A stretch of DNA of 64,000 nt from Paracoccus aminovorans. GTDB taxonomy: Bacteria; Pseudomonadota; Alphaproteobacteria; Rhodobacterales; Rhodobacteraceae. The position numbers and the translations under genes were made by a program. Positions 53,521-61,755 of this stretch are shown in pieces. A model generated the notes under the pieces. The model was given only the letters and a program-made list of their open reading frames with translations. It was not told the origin of the DNA and made no database searches. Numbering within the stretch: position 1 is the first letter of the stretch; each line of letters opens with the position of its first letter. The stretch spans positions 804,252 to 868,251 of the forward strand of contig NZ_KQ955208.1 of NCBI RefSeq assembly GCF_001546115.1. Direction: 5' to 3'.

Positions 53521-54692
53521 GGCGCCGCCCTGACCCGGTCGCCGCTGCGGAAGAAGGCGCCGGCCCTGGCCACCACCTGCTCGCCCTCGCGCAAGCCCTC
53601 GAGGATCTCGCGCCGGCCCTGCCAGATCAGCCCGGCCTTGACCGGCCGGGTCTCGATCACGCCGTCCTTGACCACCTGCACCCGCTCGCCCTGCTCATCG
53701 GCCAGGATCGCCGACAGCGGCACGGTCAGCGCCTCGCGCCGGTCGGTGACGATCCAGCCGCTGGCAAACAGCCCCAGCCGCAGCCGCGGATCGGGGTCCA
53801 GCGCCACCCGCGCCGTGCCGAGCCGCGTCACCGGATCGACCGAGGCAGGCGCCAGCCGCAGCCGGCCGGCGACCGGGCCCAGTCCCGCCACGTCGATCAG
53901 GGCGGCATCGCCCGGCGTCAGCTGCGCCAGCGCGGTTTCGATCACATCAGCTGCCAGCTCGATCTCGCCCGCCGCGATGAGGGTGAAAAGCGCATCGCCC
54001 CCGGTGCCCGAGATCGCGCCCAGCTCGGCGGTGCGCGCCACCACCACGCCATCGACCGGCGCGGTGATGCGGGCATGGCCCAGGTTCAGCCGGGCGATCC
54101 GGCGCGCGGCATCGGCCTGCGCCAAAGCCGCGCGTGCCACCCCCAGCCCGTCCGAGGCCGAGGCCGCCGCCGCCCGGGCCGAGGCCTCGGTCGCGACCGC
54201 CTGGTCCAGCACCGCCTGGCTGGCGTTGCCGCTGCGGCGCAGGCTGCGCGTGCGCTCCAGGGCCGATGCTGCCTCGGTCGCGGTCGCCTCGGCACTGGCG
54301 ATCTGGCTTTCGGCCTGGCGGATGCCGGCCTCGGCGCGCTGATATTCGGCCTCGGCCTGCGCCAGCTGCGCCTCCAGCGTCTCGTCGGAAAGCTGCGCCA
54401 GCACCGCGCCGGCCTTGACGCTGTCGCCGACCTCGGCCGCAATCTGGGTGATCTCGTAGCCCGCGACATTGGCATGGACCTGCACCGCCTGCCGCGCCAC
54501 CAGCGAGCCCGAGACCGGCACCCGCGCCTGCACCGGGCCGCGCTCGGCCTTGGCCAGCGTCACCAACGGCGCCTCGGCCGACGGCTCGGGCTGGGCGGCG
54601 GCGCCCGCCGTCTGCGCCATGGCCGGCAGCGCGGGAAGCGCCAGGACCAGGCCCAACAGGGCGGCGCAAATGCTGCGGCGAACAGCCGTCAT
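53517..54692 (-). CDS. RND efflux periplasmic adaptor (membrane fusion protein)
   Basis: 391 residues: signal peptide ICAALLGLVLALPALPAMAQ, lipoyl-like half VNVAGYE-type segment (VQVHANVAGYEITQIAAEVG), a long helical hairpin (residues about 100-190, rich in Ala/Glu/Gln), the second lipoyl half LGHARITAPVDGVVVART and beta-barrel domains. Links the RND pump to an outer-membrane channel. No lipobox Cys. Confidence 0.92.
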   Translation of the reverse strand: MTAVRRSICAALLGLVLALPALPAMAQTAGAAAQPEPSAEAPLVTLAKAERGPVQARVPVSGSLVARQAVQVHANVAGYEITQIAAEVGDSVKAGAVLAQLSDETLEAQLAQAEAEYQRAEAGIRQAESQIASAEATATEAASALERTRSLRRSGNASQAVLDQAVATEASARAAAASASDGLGVARAALAQADAARRIARLNLGHARITAPVDGVVVARTAELGAISGTGGDALFTLIAAGEIELAADVIETALAQLTPGDAALIDVAGLGPVAGRLRLAPASVDPVTRLGTARVALDPDPRLRLGLFASGWIVTDRREALTVPLSAILADEQGERVQVVKDGVIETRPVKAGLIWQGRREILEGLREGEQVVARAGAFFRSGDRVRAAP

Positions 54693-54763
54693 CGTCCCCT
54701 CCTCGAGGAAATCCGGCGCAGAGCATAGCCGCGCCCCGGGGTGGCAACAATGGCGGCCGGGAA

Positions 54764-55546
54764 TCAGAACGAGATCGTGACGCCGGGTAGCTTCAATTCG
54801 CCGATCAGCTCGCGCAGTTCCTGGCGGGCGGCGATGTTCGACATGCTCAGCTGCTCGGTGCCGATGTCTTTCAGGTCCAGCAGCGTCAGCCCGCGCGGGA
54901 ACAGCTCGCGAAAGATCACCCGCTCGGAAAAGCCGGGGGCGACGCGGAAGCCGATGCGTTTCGACAGCATGGCCAGCGCGCCGCCGACCTTGCGCTTGTT
55001 GTGCATGGCCTGGGTGCCCAGGCGGTTCCGCAGCACCAGCCAGTCGATCGGGCCGGCGCCGGCCTGACCGCGCAATTGCCGCGCCGACCAGACCATCTCG
55101 GCATAAATCGAGGGGCCCAGGATCTTGCCCTCGGGCGAGAGCCGCGCCAGCAGGTCGAAATCGACGAAACTGTCGTTCATCGGCGTGATCAGCGTATCGG
55201 CCAGCGTATGCGCCATCTGGCTGAGCCGGGTATGCGAGCCGGGGCAGTCCAGCAGGATGAAGTCACAATCGCGATCCAGCTCGGCCACCGCCTGCGACAG
55301 CGGATCGCTGTCCGGCCCGGTCTCGGCCGGCAGGTGGCCCAGGATCGGGGTCGGCAGGTCCAGCCCCTCGCGCTGGGTGAAATGGGCGCGGTTTTCCAGG
55401 TAGCGGCCAAAGCTGCGCTGGCGCACGTCCAGGTCCAGCGCGCCGACCCGGTGGCCCATGCGCGCCAGCGCCGTCGCGACATGCATCGAGGTCGTGGACT
55501 TGCCCGAACCGCCCTTTTCGTTCCCGACCACAATGATATGCGCCAC
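54764..55546 (-). CDS. mipZ: MipZ-like ParA ATPase (division-plane positioning)
   Basis: 260-residue ParA/MinD-type ATPase. The deviant Walker A EKGGSGKSTTSMH is at residues 10-22; DLDVRQRSFGRYLENR and ILLDCPGSHTRLSQMAHTL match MipZ, where the Walker A' Asp-Arg pattern differs from ParA. In Caulobacter MipZ binds near the ParB-marked poles and blocks FtsZ polymerisation. GTG start at 55546 is needed to keep the N-terminal strand (AHIIVVGNEKGG) without an upstream tail. Monocistronic. Confidence 0.9.
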   Translation of the reverse strand: MAHIIVVGNEKGGSGKSTTSMHVATALARMGHRVGALDLDVRQRSFGRYLENRAHFTQREGLDLPTPILGHLPAETGPDSDPLSQAVAELDRDCDFILLDCPGSHTRLSQMAHTLADTLITPMNDSFVDFDLLARLSPEGKILGPSIYAEMVWSARQLRGQAGAGPIDWLVLRNRLGTQAMHNKRKVGGALAMLSKRIGFRVAPGFSERVIFRELFPRGLTLLDLKDIGTEQLSMSNIAARQELRELIGELKLPGVTISF

Positions 55547-55713
55547 GAATCCCCCCCGGGCCTGCGCCAGTTCCGCCGCGGACCATAGGCCGCGCCTCGG
55601 CCGATGAAAAGCGCCGCGCAGGCGCGAATCACCGGCGACGTGGCGTTTTTCCCGCACCCGGCGCCGCTGCGGCCGGCCGCGCAAGCATTTGTTCCGGCTT
55701 CATTCTTTCATCA

Positions 55714-55762
55714 CGACAAGGCAAGTCGAGTTTTATCTTGCAAAACACGACTGACTATGTCG
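55714..55762. promoter_or_regulatory. Twin operator-like dyads CGAC-N7-GTCG
   Basis: Two identical-format dyads: CGAC aaggcaa GTCG at 55714-55728 and CGAC tgactat GTCG at 55748-55762, exactly 34 bp apart; the second extends to ACGAC-N7-GTCGT. The inner arms also form a 10-bp near-perfect palindrome (gtcgagtttt facing aaaacacgac, 55725-55751). They straddle the likely promoter, as expected for a dimeric repressor binding cooperatively. Confidence 0.5.
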
Positions 55763-55769
55763 TTATATA
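55739..55769 (+). promoter_or_regulatory. Candidate promoter of the two small genes
   Basis: TTGCAA at 55739-55744 and TATATA at 55764-55769; the spacer of 19 bp is longer than usual. Lies 47 bp before the first ATG, between and over the twin dyads. Confidence 0.4.
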
Positions 55770-55815
55770 AGGGCCGGAACGTCCCGGCAGGTCAGCCAGG
55801 GAAAGGGAGACCAGG

Positions 55816-56040
55816 ATGCCCATGCTGAACCATCTGTCGGCTTCTGCCGCCGCCCTGCCCCGCTATGCGGTCAGCCTGATCGATCGCCGCACGGGCAGGC
55901 CGCACCGGATCTCGGACATTCCGCTGCGGCTGATCACCTGCGAGCCGTTCGAGGCCGCGCGCGACCTGATGCGCGACCGCGACCCCTCGCTTTGGGACAC
56001 CGCCATTCACCGCCTTGACCAGAAGGGAGCCCTGCAATGA
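55816..56040 (+). CDS. Small protein of unknown function (74 aa)
   Basis: MPMLNHLSASAAALPRYAV followed by SLIDRRTGRPHRISDIPLRLI and FEAARDLMRDRDPSLWDTA. Basic, no membrane segment or signal peptide. Ribosome site aaagggag and the coupled next gene support translation. No family recognised. Sits behind the twin-dyad promoter, so expression is likely conditional. Confidence 0.65.
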   Translation: MPMLNHLSASAAALPRYAVSLIDRRTGRPHRISDIPLRLITCEPFEAARDLMRDRDPSLWDTAIHRLDQKGALQ

Positions 56041-56243
56041 TCCGCGCCGTTTTCCCGACCCCGATCCGCAGCTATGCCACCATCGCGCTTTCGGCCTATC
56101 GCAGCGTGCAAGGCCCGGTGCTGCGGGAATATCGTGACGGCCGCGTCATGATCGATACCGGCCATGGCCCGATGACCGGCCAGCCGCTGAACCGGCCGCC
56201 GCGCGCGCCCAGCTGGATGCCGATCCTGGGGCTCGGCTACTGA
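56037..56243 (+). CDS. Small protein of unknown function (68 aa)
   Basis: MIRAVFPTPIRSYATIALSAYRSVQG.. then EYRDGRVMIDTGHGPMTGQ and a proline-rich end RPPRAPSWMPILGLGY. Its ATG overlaps the previous stop (ATGA), so it is coupled to the 74-aa gene. No family recognised. A strong terminator follows. Confidence 0.65.
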   Translation: MIRAVFPTPIRSYATIALSAYRSVQGPVLREYRDGRVMIDTGHGPMTGQPLNRPPRAPSWMPILGLGY

Positions 56244-56306
56244 CCCCGCCGCGCGTCGGCACACCTCTCTCCCGTCCGGGGCCGCCCACCGCCCCGCTGA
56301 AAACGC

Positions 56307-56333
56307 AAAACGCCGCCCCTCGGGGCGGCGTTT
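56307..56333. terminator. Bidirectional intrinsic terminator
   Basis: Stem aaacgccgcccc / ggggcggcgttt with a 2-base loop, A-rich before and T-rich after. Serves both the small plus-strand operon and the minus-strand rpmE/rplS group. Confidence 0.85.
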
Positions 56334-56356
56334 CCGTTGGCGCCGGTGGCGAGGGC

Positions 56357-56578
56357 TCAGAAGCCCAGGCCGGCGTATTTGTTCTTGAACTTCGACACGC
56401 GGCCGCCGGTGTCCATCAGCTTGGCCGAACCGCCGGTCCAGGCCGGATGCACGGTCGGGTCGATGTCCAGCGACATGGTGTCGCCTTCCTTGCCCCAGGT
56501 CGAGCGCAGCTGATAGGTGGTGCCGTCGATCATCTTCACGGTGATGAAGTGGTAGTCGGGGTGAATTTCTGCTTTCAT
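56357..56578 (-). CDS. rpmE: 50S ribosomal protein L31 (Cys-less type)
   Basis: 73 residues: [56 protein letters not shown]. It lacks all four zinc-ribbon cysteines of the classical L31, so it is the zinc-independent form. Last gene of the rpsP-rimM-trmD-rplS group, 11 bp after rplS. Confidence 0.95.
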   Translation of the reverse strand: MKAEIHPDYHFITVKMIDGTTYQLRSTWGKEGDTMSLDIDPTVHPAWTGGSAKLMDTGGRVSKFKNKYAGLGF

Positions 56579-56589
56579 GGCGCGTCTCC

Positions 56590-56970
56590 TCAGGCCTTGG
56601 CGTCGGCTTTGGGCTTGTAGTTGCTGACTTCGGCGATGCGGGCGGATTTGCCGCGACGGTCGCGCAGGTAGTACAGCTTGGCGCGGCGGACGCGGCCACG
56701 GCGCACGACGGTGATCGAGTCGATATTGGTCGAATACAGCGGGAAGACGCGCTCGACACCCTCGCCGAACGAGATCTTGCGCACGGTGAACGAGGCACCG
56801 ATGCCGCCGCCCTTGCGCGAGATCACGACGCCTTCGTACATCTGCACGCGGGTGCGGGTGCCTTCGGTCACTTTATAGCCGACGCGGACGGTGTCGCCGG
56901 CCTTGAAGTCCGGGATTTCCTTGCCGAGCGAGGCGATCTGCTCGGCTTCCAACTGGGCGATCAGGTTCAT
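56590..56970 (-). CDS. rplS: 50S ribosomal protein L19
   Basis: 126 residues starting [16 protein letters not shown]. Conserved [26 protein letters not shown]-type [19 protein letters not shown] and [20 protein letters not shown]19 lies at the 30S-50S interface. Start overlaps the trmD stop (ATGA). Confidence 0.96.
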   Translation of the reverse strand: MNLIAQLEAEQIASLGKEIPDFKAGDTVRVGYKVTEGTRTRVQMYEGVVISRKGGGIGASFTVRKISFGEGVERVFPLYSTNIDSITVVRRGRVRRAKLYYLRDRRGKSARIAEVSNYKPKADAKA

Positions 56971-57830
56971 CGCTTTGGTTCCTCTTGATGCTCGCGGTGA
57001 TCCCGCGATTGGTCTGATGCGCCCGAGAGCTGTCGGTCCTTTGCCGGGTCCATGCGGGTTTCCCCGTATGCCCGCCACAGATCGGGGCGGCGTTCCTTGG
57101 TCAGCCTTTCGGCCATGTCGCGCCGCCATGTGGCAATAGCCGCGTGATTTCCCGAAAGCAGAACCTCGGGTATCGCGCGGCCTTCCCATAGGGCGGGCTT
57201 CGTGTACTGGGGGTGCTCAAGCAGGCCATCGGAAAAGGATTCCTCGGCCAGTGACTCCTGATTCCCCAGCACGCGCGGTATAAGCCGAACCGTCGCGTCG
57301 ATCAAGACCTGAGCCGCCAGTTCCCCGCCGGTCAGGACATAGTCGCCGATGCTGATTTCCTCGACATCGTGGGCGTCCAGCACGCGCTGGTCCACGCCCT
57401 CGAACCGGCCGCAGATCAGGGTCATGCCGGGGCCGTTCGCCAGCTGGCGGGCGCGTTCCTGCGTGAAGGGCTTGCCGCGCGGCGACAGATAGATCACCGG
57501 CAGGCCGGGGCCGGCCTCGCGCAGGGCGGCGTCCATCACGTCGGGGCGGATCACCATGCCGGCGCCGCCGCCGGCGGGGGTGTCGTCGACATTGCGGTGC
57601 TTGCCGATGCCGAAGGGGCGCAGGTCGGTGGTGCGCAGGTTCCACAGCCCCTCGGCCAGCGCCCGGCCGGTCAAGGAAAGCCCCAGAACCCCCGGAAAAG
57701 CCTCGGGGAAAAGCGTGATGACCTGAGCGGTCCAGGCGCCCCTGACCTGCGGCTCCGCCAGCAGGTCGCGGGGTTGTCGGCTTTCACGGATCGAGAGCCG
57801 GCCGTGGGATTTCATCCCTTCCGCGCTCAT
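56967..57830 (-). CDS. trmD: tRNA (guanine37-N1)-methyltransferase
   Basis: 287-residue SPOUT methyltransferase placing m1G37 in tRNAs. The knot and SAM-binding region reads [54 protein letters not shown], and [21 protein letters not shown]. The ATG at 57830 overlaps the rimM stop; it gives an N-terminal extension of about 30 residues before [16 protein letters not shown], so a later start (57815) is possible. Confidence 0.95.
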   Translation of the reverse strand: MSAEGMKSHGRLSIRESRQPRDLLAEPQVRGAWTAQVITLFPEAFPGVLGLSLTGRALAEGLWNLRTTDLRPFGIGKHRNVDDTPAGGGAGMVIRPDVMDAALREAGPGLPVIYLSPRGKPFTQERARQLANGPGMTLICGRFEGVDQRVLDAHDVEEISIGDYVLTGGELAAQVLIDATVRLIPRVLGNQESLAEESFSDGLLEHPQYTKPALWEGRAIPEVLLSGNHAAIATWRRDMAERLTKERRPDLWRAYGETRMDPAKDRQLSGASDQSRDHREHQEEPKR

Positions 57831-58333
57831 TCCTCGGCATCCTCGGGCGGGTCGGCGATGATGCGGCCGGCGGCCAGGTCCACCGTCGGCACGAAGGCGC
57901 GGGTGAAGGGCAAAAGCAGGGTCTGCTTGCGGCCGGGGCAATGGATTTCCAGGATGTCGCCCGCGCCATGGTCATAGATGGCGCGGACCTTGCCCAGCAG
58001 CACGCCGCCGGCATCATAGACGGAAAGGCCAATCAGATCCGTATGATAGAATTCGTCGTCGGGCAGCGAGGGCAGCCGCTCGCGGTCGGCCCAGAGCGTC
58101 ACGCCCTTCAGCGCCTCGGCATCCTCGCGCGTCTCGACGCCCGAGAGCCGGGCGCCCAGGCCGCCGGTCACCGGCCGGGTCAGCTTGAGGGTGAAGCTGC
58201 GCTTGCCATCCTCGGACCAGAGCGGACCATATGCAGCGACATCATCAGGTTGCGAGGTAAAGCTCTTGAGCCTTACCTCGCCCCGGACGCCGAAGGCGCC
58301 TGCGATCGCGCCGACACAGATCCGCTCGGCCAT
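57827..58333 (-). CDS. rimM: 16S rRNA-processing protein RimM
   Basis: 168 residues. [20 protein letters not shown] opens the N-terminal RimM domain; the PRC-barrel follows with [18 protein letters not shown] and [17 protein letters not shown]. Assists 30S head assembly around S19. ATG at 58333, four bases after rpsP. Confidence 0.95.
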   Translation of the reverse strand: MAERICVGAIAGAFGVRGEVRLKSFTSQPDDVAAYGPLWSEDGKRSFTLKLTRPVTGGLGARLSGVETREDAEALKGVTLWADRERLPSLPDDEFYHTDLIGLSVYDAGGVLLGKVRAIYDHGAGDILEIHCPGRKQTLLLPFTRAFVPTVDLAAGRIIADPPEDAEE

Positions 58334-58337
58334 GGGA

Positions 58338-58700
58338 TTATTCCGAAGCGGCTTCCGAGGCGGCGGCTTCGCGGGCGGCGCGCTTCTCGGCACGCTCTTT
58401 CGCGGCCTTGCCCGGCTCGCCTTTCTTCAGGTTCTTGCGCTCGGTTTTCTCTTTCGCGCCAGAGGCTTCCAGGAAACGCGCCACGCGGTCGGTCGGCTGG
58501 GCGCCCTGGGCAAGCCAGTATTGCACGCGCTCGAGGTCCAGCTTGACGCGGTCTTCCGAGTCTTTCGCCAGCAGCGGGTTGTAGGTGCCCAGCTTCTCGA
58601 GGAAGCGGCCGTCACGCGGCATGCGCGAATCGGTCGCGACGATGGCGTAGTGCGGACGTTTCTTCGAGCCACCACGGGCCAGACGGATCTTCATTGCCAT
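58338..58700 (-). CDS. rpsP: 30S ribosomal protein S16
   Basis: 120 residues: [39 protein letters not shown] is the standard S16 core (quoted here in part), followed by [18 protein letters not shown] and a long Lys/Glu/Ala tail typical of alphaproteobacteria. Two adjacent ATGs (58700, 58694); aaggag precedes both. Confidence 0.95.
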   Translation of the reverse strand: MAMKIRLARGGSKKRPHYAIVATDSRMPRDGRFLEKLGTYNPLLAKDSEDRVKLDLERVQYWLAQGAQPTDRVARFLEASGAKEKTERKNLKKGEPGKAAKERAEKRAAREAAASEAASE

Positions 58701-58747
58701 TGGTTTTCTCCTTTGAAATGGCGGGGTTGACGCGGGCGGGCCCTGCG

Positions 58748-59044
58748 TCAGGTCTGGAAGGTCTCGTGATGCCGGATCACTTCGGCAATCACGAAGTTCA
58801 GGAATTTGCGCGCGAATTCCGGGTCGAGATCGGCCTCGCGCGCGAGGCGTTCCAGCCGCTCGATCTGGCTCGCCTCGCGGGCGGGATCGGACGGAGGAAG
58901 GTCGTGTTCGGCCTTGAGGCGGCCGACGTTCTGGGTGTGCTTGAAGCGCTCGGCCAGCGTATAGACCAGGATCGCGTCCAGACGGTCGATGCTGGCGCGA
59001 TGCTCTTTCAAGAGAGCGGCGGCGCGGGCGGCGTCAGTGGTCAC
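58748..59044 (-). CDS. Chorismate mutase (AroQ class)
   Basis: 98 residues, all helical. It keeps the AroQ-type pattern: [20 protein letters not shown] with the first-helix Arg/Lys, [19 protein letters not shown], and [17 protein letters not shown]. Converts chorismate to prephenate on the way to Phe and Tyr. GTG start at 59044 fits the family size; earlier codons run into repeats. Between ffh and rpsP, a usual place in Rhodobacteraceae. Confidence 0.9.
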   Translation of the reverse strand: MTTDAARAAALLKEHRASIDRLDAILVYTLAERFKHTQNVGRLKAEHDLPPSDPAREASQIERLERLAREADLDPEFARKFLNFVIAEVIRHHETFQT

Positions 59045-59083
59045 GCGGAAATCTCCAAGCCTTTGATTTCGTTCGGGGCGGCT

Positions 59084-59114
59084 GTACACCGCCCGTACAC
59101 CGGGCGTACACCGC
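59084..59114. repeat. Three 11-bp direct repeats of gtacaccg
   Basis: gtacaccg begins at 59084, 59095 and 59106, an exact 11-bp period, with GC-rich spacers ccc and ggc between copies. Located 40-70 bp upstream of the chorismate mutase start, about one helical turn apart, so it could be a multimeric protein-binding site. Confidence 0.6.
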
Positions 59115-59180
59115 AGATGCAGCGCGCGTCGCTCATTGCGCCATGCCGGCCGAGGGCGGGCCCTGGTTGCAGACCGTGGC

Positions 59181-59245
59181 GGGGTATTTGAAAAACAGAG
59201 AAGCACCGAGGCCAGGCCCAGCTTTCTCTGTTTTTCAAATACCCC
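59181..59245. repeat. Type B dispersed repeat, complete palindrome
   Basis: Arms ggggtatttgaaaaacagag..aagc (59181-59204) and gctttctctgtttttcaaat..acccc (59221-59245) match in 24 of 25 positions with one extra T; loop of 16. It is the best-preserved copy of the family. Between ffh (ends 59340) and chorismate mutase, both minus strand; it would fold into a long stem in the ffh transcript. Confidence 0.8.
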
Positions 59246-59339
59246 GGCCAGGCGGCCGCCAGGCGCCAGGCCCGAGCGGAACGAGACGACACCGCCCTCC
59301 CCGGCCTTGCGGCGAAAGTCTTGGCGCGCGCGGTTGCCA

Positions 59340-60836
59340 TCACTTCTTCCCGAACAGCCCGGAAAGCCCGCCGGGCAGGTTCAGCTTGCCGAGATCGCCG
59401 CCCAAGCCCTTGGGATCCTGCAGCATCCTGGTGGCCTCGGCCATCTTGGCCGGATCGACGTCGGCCATGTCGGGCAGGCCGCCGCCCTTGCCGCTCATGG
59501 CGCGCATGGCCTGCTTCAGCATGCCGCCCTTGCCCATCTTGCCGAGCTTCTTCATCGTGTCGGCCATCTGTTTCTGCATCTTCAGCAGCTTGTTCAGATC
59601 GGCCACCTCCATGCCGGCACCGGCGGCGATGCGCTTCTTGCGGCTGGCCTGCAGCAGGTCCGGGTTGGCGCGTTCCTTTTTCGTCATCGAGTTGATCAGC
59701 GCGATCTGGCGCTTGATCGCCTTGTCGTCGAAACCGGCGGCCTCGGCCTGCTTGGCCATCTTGCCCATGCCGGGCATCATGCCCATGATGGACTGCATCC
59801 CGCCCATCTTCATCATCTGTTCCAGCTGGCTCTTCAGGTCGTTCATGTTGAACAGACCCTTCTGGAAGCGCTTCATCATGCGCTCGGCCTGCTCGACCTC
59901 CAGCACCTCCTGCGCCTTCTCGACCAGGGCGACGATATCGCCCATGCCGAGGATGCGGCCGGCGACGCGGCTGGCGTCGAAGGCCTCCAGCGCGTCCATC
60001 TTTTCGCCCAGGCCGACGAAGCGGATCGGCTTGCCGGTGACGGCGCGCATCGACAGCGCCGCGCCACCGCGGCCGTCGCCGTCCATCCGGGTCAGCACCA
60101 CGCCCGAGATGCCGACCTTGCCGTCGAATTCGGTGGCGACGTTCACCGCGTCCTGGCCGGTCAGCCCGTCGACGACCAGCAGGGTCTCGCGCGGGTTGGC
60201 CACGTCGCGGACCGCCTGCACCTCGTCCATCAGCACTTCGTCGATATGCAGCCGGCCGGCGGTATCGAGCATGTAGACGTCATAGCCGCCGAAGCTCGCC
60301 TGCTGCTTGGCGCGTTTCGCGATCTGCACCGCGTTCTCGCCCGGGACGATCGGCAGGGTGTCGACGCCGATCTGCTGGCCCAGGATCGCAAGCTGCTCCA
60401 TGGCGGCCGGGCGGTTGGTGTCCAGCGAGGCCAGCAGCACCCGCTTCTTCTCGCGGTCCTTGAGGCGCTTGGCCAGTTTCGCGGTGGTGGTGGTCTTGCC
60501 CGAGCCCTGAAGCCCGACCATCAGGATCGGCGCCGGGGGATTGTCGATCCGCAGCGCGTCGGGCTCGCCCTCGCCCTGCAGCACCTTGATCAGCTCGTCA
60601 TGGACGATCTTCACGACCTGCTGGCCGGGGGTGATCGACTTGGTGACGGCGCTGCCGGTGGCCTTGGCGGTGACGGATTTCACGAAGCTGCGCGCGACCG
60701 GCAGCGAGACGTCGGCTTCCAGCAGCGCGACGCGCACCTCGCGCATGGCGGCGGTGACGTCATCCTCGGTCAGGGCGCCCTGCTTGGTCAGCCGGTCGAA
60801 GACGCCGCCAAGGCGGTCGGACAGGTTTTCAAACAT
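59340..60836 (-). CDS. ffh: Signal recognition particle protein (SRP54)
   Basis: 498-residue GTPase. NG domain: GLQGSGKTTTTAKLAKRL (G1), DTNRPAAMEQL, MLDTAGRLHIDEVLMDE (G3), TRMDGDGRGGAALS (G4), then the Met-rich M domain from about 300 with SQLEQMMKMGGMQSIMGMM and the SRP-RNA-binding helices (KAIKRQIALINSMTKKER). Binds signal peptides and docks on FtsY. Start at 60836 (MFENLSDRLGG) gives the family's standard N-terminus. Confidence 0.97.
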   Translation of the reverse strand: MFENLSDRLGGVFDRLTKQGALTEDDVTAAMREVRVALLEADVSLPVARSFVKSVTAKATGSAVTKSITPGQQVVKIVHDELIKVLQGEGEPDALRIDNPPAPILMVGLQGSGKTTTTAKLAKRLKDREKKRVLLASLDTNRPAAMEQLAILGQQIGVDTLPIVPGENAVQIAKRAKQQASFGGYDVYMLDTAGRLHIDEVLMDEVQAVRDVANPRETLLVVDGLTGQDAVNVATEFDGKVGISGVVLTRMDGDGRGGAALSMRAVTGKPIRFVGLGEKMDALEAFDASRVAGRILGMGDIVALVEKAQEVLEVEQAERMMKRFQKGLFNMNDLKSQLEQMMKMGGMQSIMGMMPGMGKMAKQAEAAGFDDKAIKRQIALINSMTKKERANPDLLQASRKKRIAAGAGMEVADLNKLLKMQKQMADTMKKLGKMGKGGMLKQAMRAMSGKGGGLPDMADVDPAKMAEATRMLQDPKGLGGDLGKLNLPGGLSGLFGKK

Positions 60837-61065
60837 CGGCGGCCCTCCAATGGTTGCCGTTGCCCGCAAGGGGCGCGAATAAACAATAACGCCCCCGTGG
60901 GCGCGACGCGCTGACGGGGGGCGATCCCCGGCAAGCGGGGACCGGAAGGCCAGACCTTCCGGGAATTGCGGGCTGAATATGCCGAAATCCGGGCCAAGTC
61001 AACCGCGGCCCCGGATTGACCCCGCCGCGGCAATGGCCAAAGCTTGGGCGGCAGAGGAGACAGCC

Positions 61066-61635
61066 ATGACCCATCCGATCAGCCGCTTCCCGGTGCCCTC
61101 GCTTGACGAGATGCCCGAGGACATCGCCGCCCGCATCCGCAAGGTGGCCGAGAAATCCGGCTTCGTGCCGAACGTCTTCCTGGCGCTGGCGCATCGGCCC
61201 GACGAATTCCGCGCCTTCTTCGCCTATCACGACGCGCTGATGGAGCGCGAGGGCGGATTGACCAAGGCCGAGCGCGAGTTGATCGTGGTCGCGACCTCGG
61301 GGCTGAACCAGTGCCAGTATTGCGTGGTGGCGCATGGCGCGATCCTGCGCATCCGGGCCAAGAACGCTTTCATTGCCGACCAGGTGGCGGTGAACTGGCG
61401 CAAGGCCGACCTGACGCCCCGCGAACGCGCCATGCTGGCCTATGCCGAGAAGGTGGCGCTGCGGGCGCAGGACATCGCGGCAGGCGACCATGCCGCCCTG
61501 CATGATGCCGGCTTCTCGCAGGACGAGATCTGGGACATCGGCGCCATCGCCGCCTTCTTCGGCATGTCGAACCGGCTGGTGAATGCCGGCGACATTCGCC
61601 CGAACGACGAATTCTACATGCTGGGCCGGGGCTGA
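61066..61635 (+). CDS. Peroxidase-related AhpD-like (carboxymuconolactone decarboxylase family) protein
   Basis: 189-residue alkylhydroperoxidase-D-like protein. The redox motif lies in GLNQCQYCVVAHG (CxxC then His three residues on), as in AhpD. The C-terminal FGMSNRLVNAGDIRPNDEFYMLG marks the peroxidase-related subgroup. Might reduce peroxides with a thiol partner. Stand-alone; a longer upstream frame lacks support. Confidence 0.88.
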   Translation: MTHPISRFPVPSLDEMPEDIAARIRKVAEKSGFVPNVFLALAHRPDEFRAFFAYHDALMEREGGLTKAERELIVVATSGLNQCQYCVVAHGAILRIRAKNAFIADQVAVNWRKADLTPRERAMLAYAEKVALRAQDIAAGDHAALHDAGFSQDEIWDIGAIAAFFGMSNRLVNAGDIRPNDEFYMLGRG

Positions 61636-61672
61636 TCCCGGCACGCCGGCCCAAGCGGCGCTGTCGTGACGT

Positions 61673-61736
61673 GGGTATTTGCGAAACAGAGAAGACAGAG
61701 GCGCGGCGCCCCGTCTTCTTCGTTCCTCAAATACCC
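61673..61736. repeat. Type B dispersed repeat, paired arms
   Basis: gggtatttgcgaaacagag..aagac (61673-61696) and gtcttcttcgttcctcaaa..taccc (61713-61736), imperfectly inverted, with a GC-rich loop containing gcgcggcgcc. Lies between the converging AhpD-like gene and ecm, where a terminator is expected. Confidence 0.75.
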
Positions 61737-61755
61737 ATGCGAGCGTGCAACCGGC

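Larger units (their letters stand above)
55547..55815. promoter_or_regulatory. mipZ / small-gene divergent intergenic region
   Basis: 269 bp without a gene. The mipZ-proximal half is GC-rich. From about 55681 the sequence becomes notably AT-richer (attctttcatcacgac, gttttatcttgcaaaac, gttatataa) and contains the twin dyads and the promoter candidate described separately. Confidence 0.6.
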
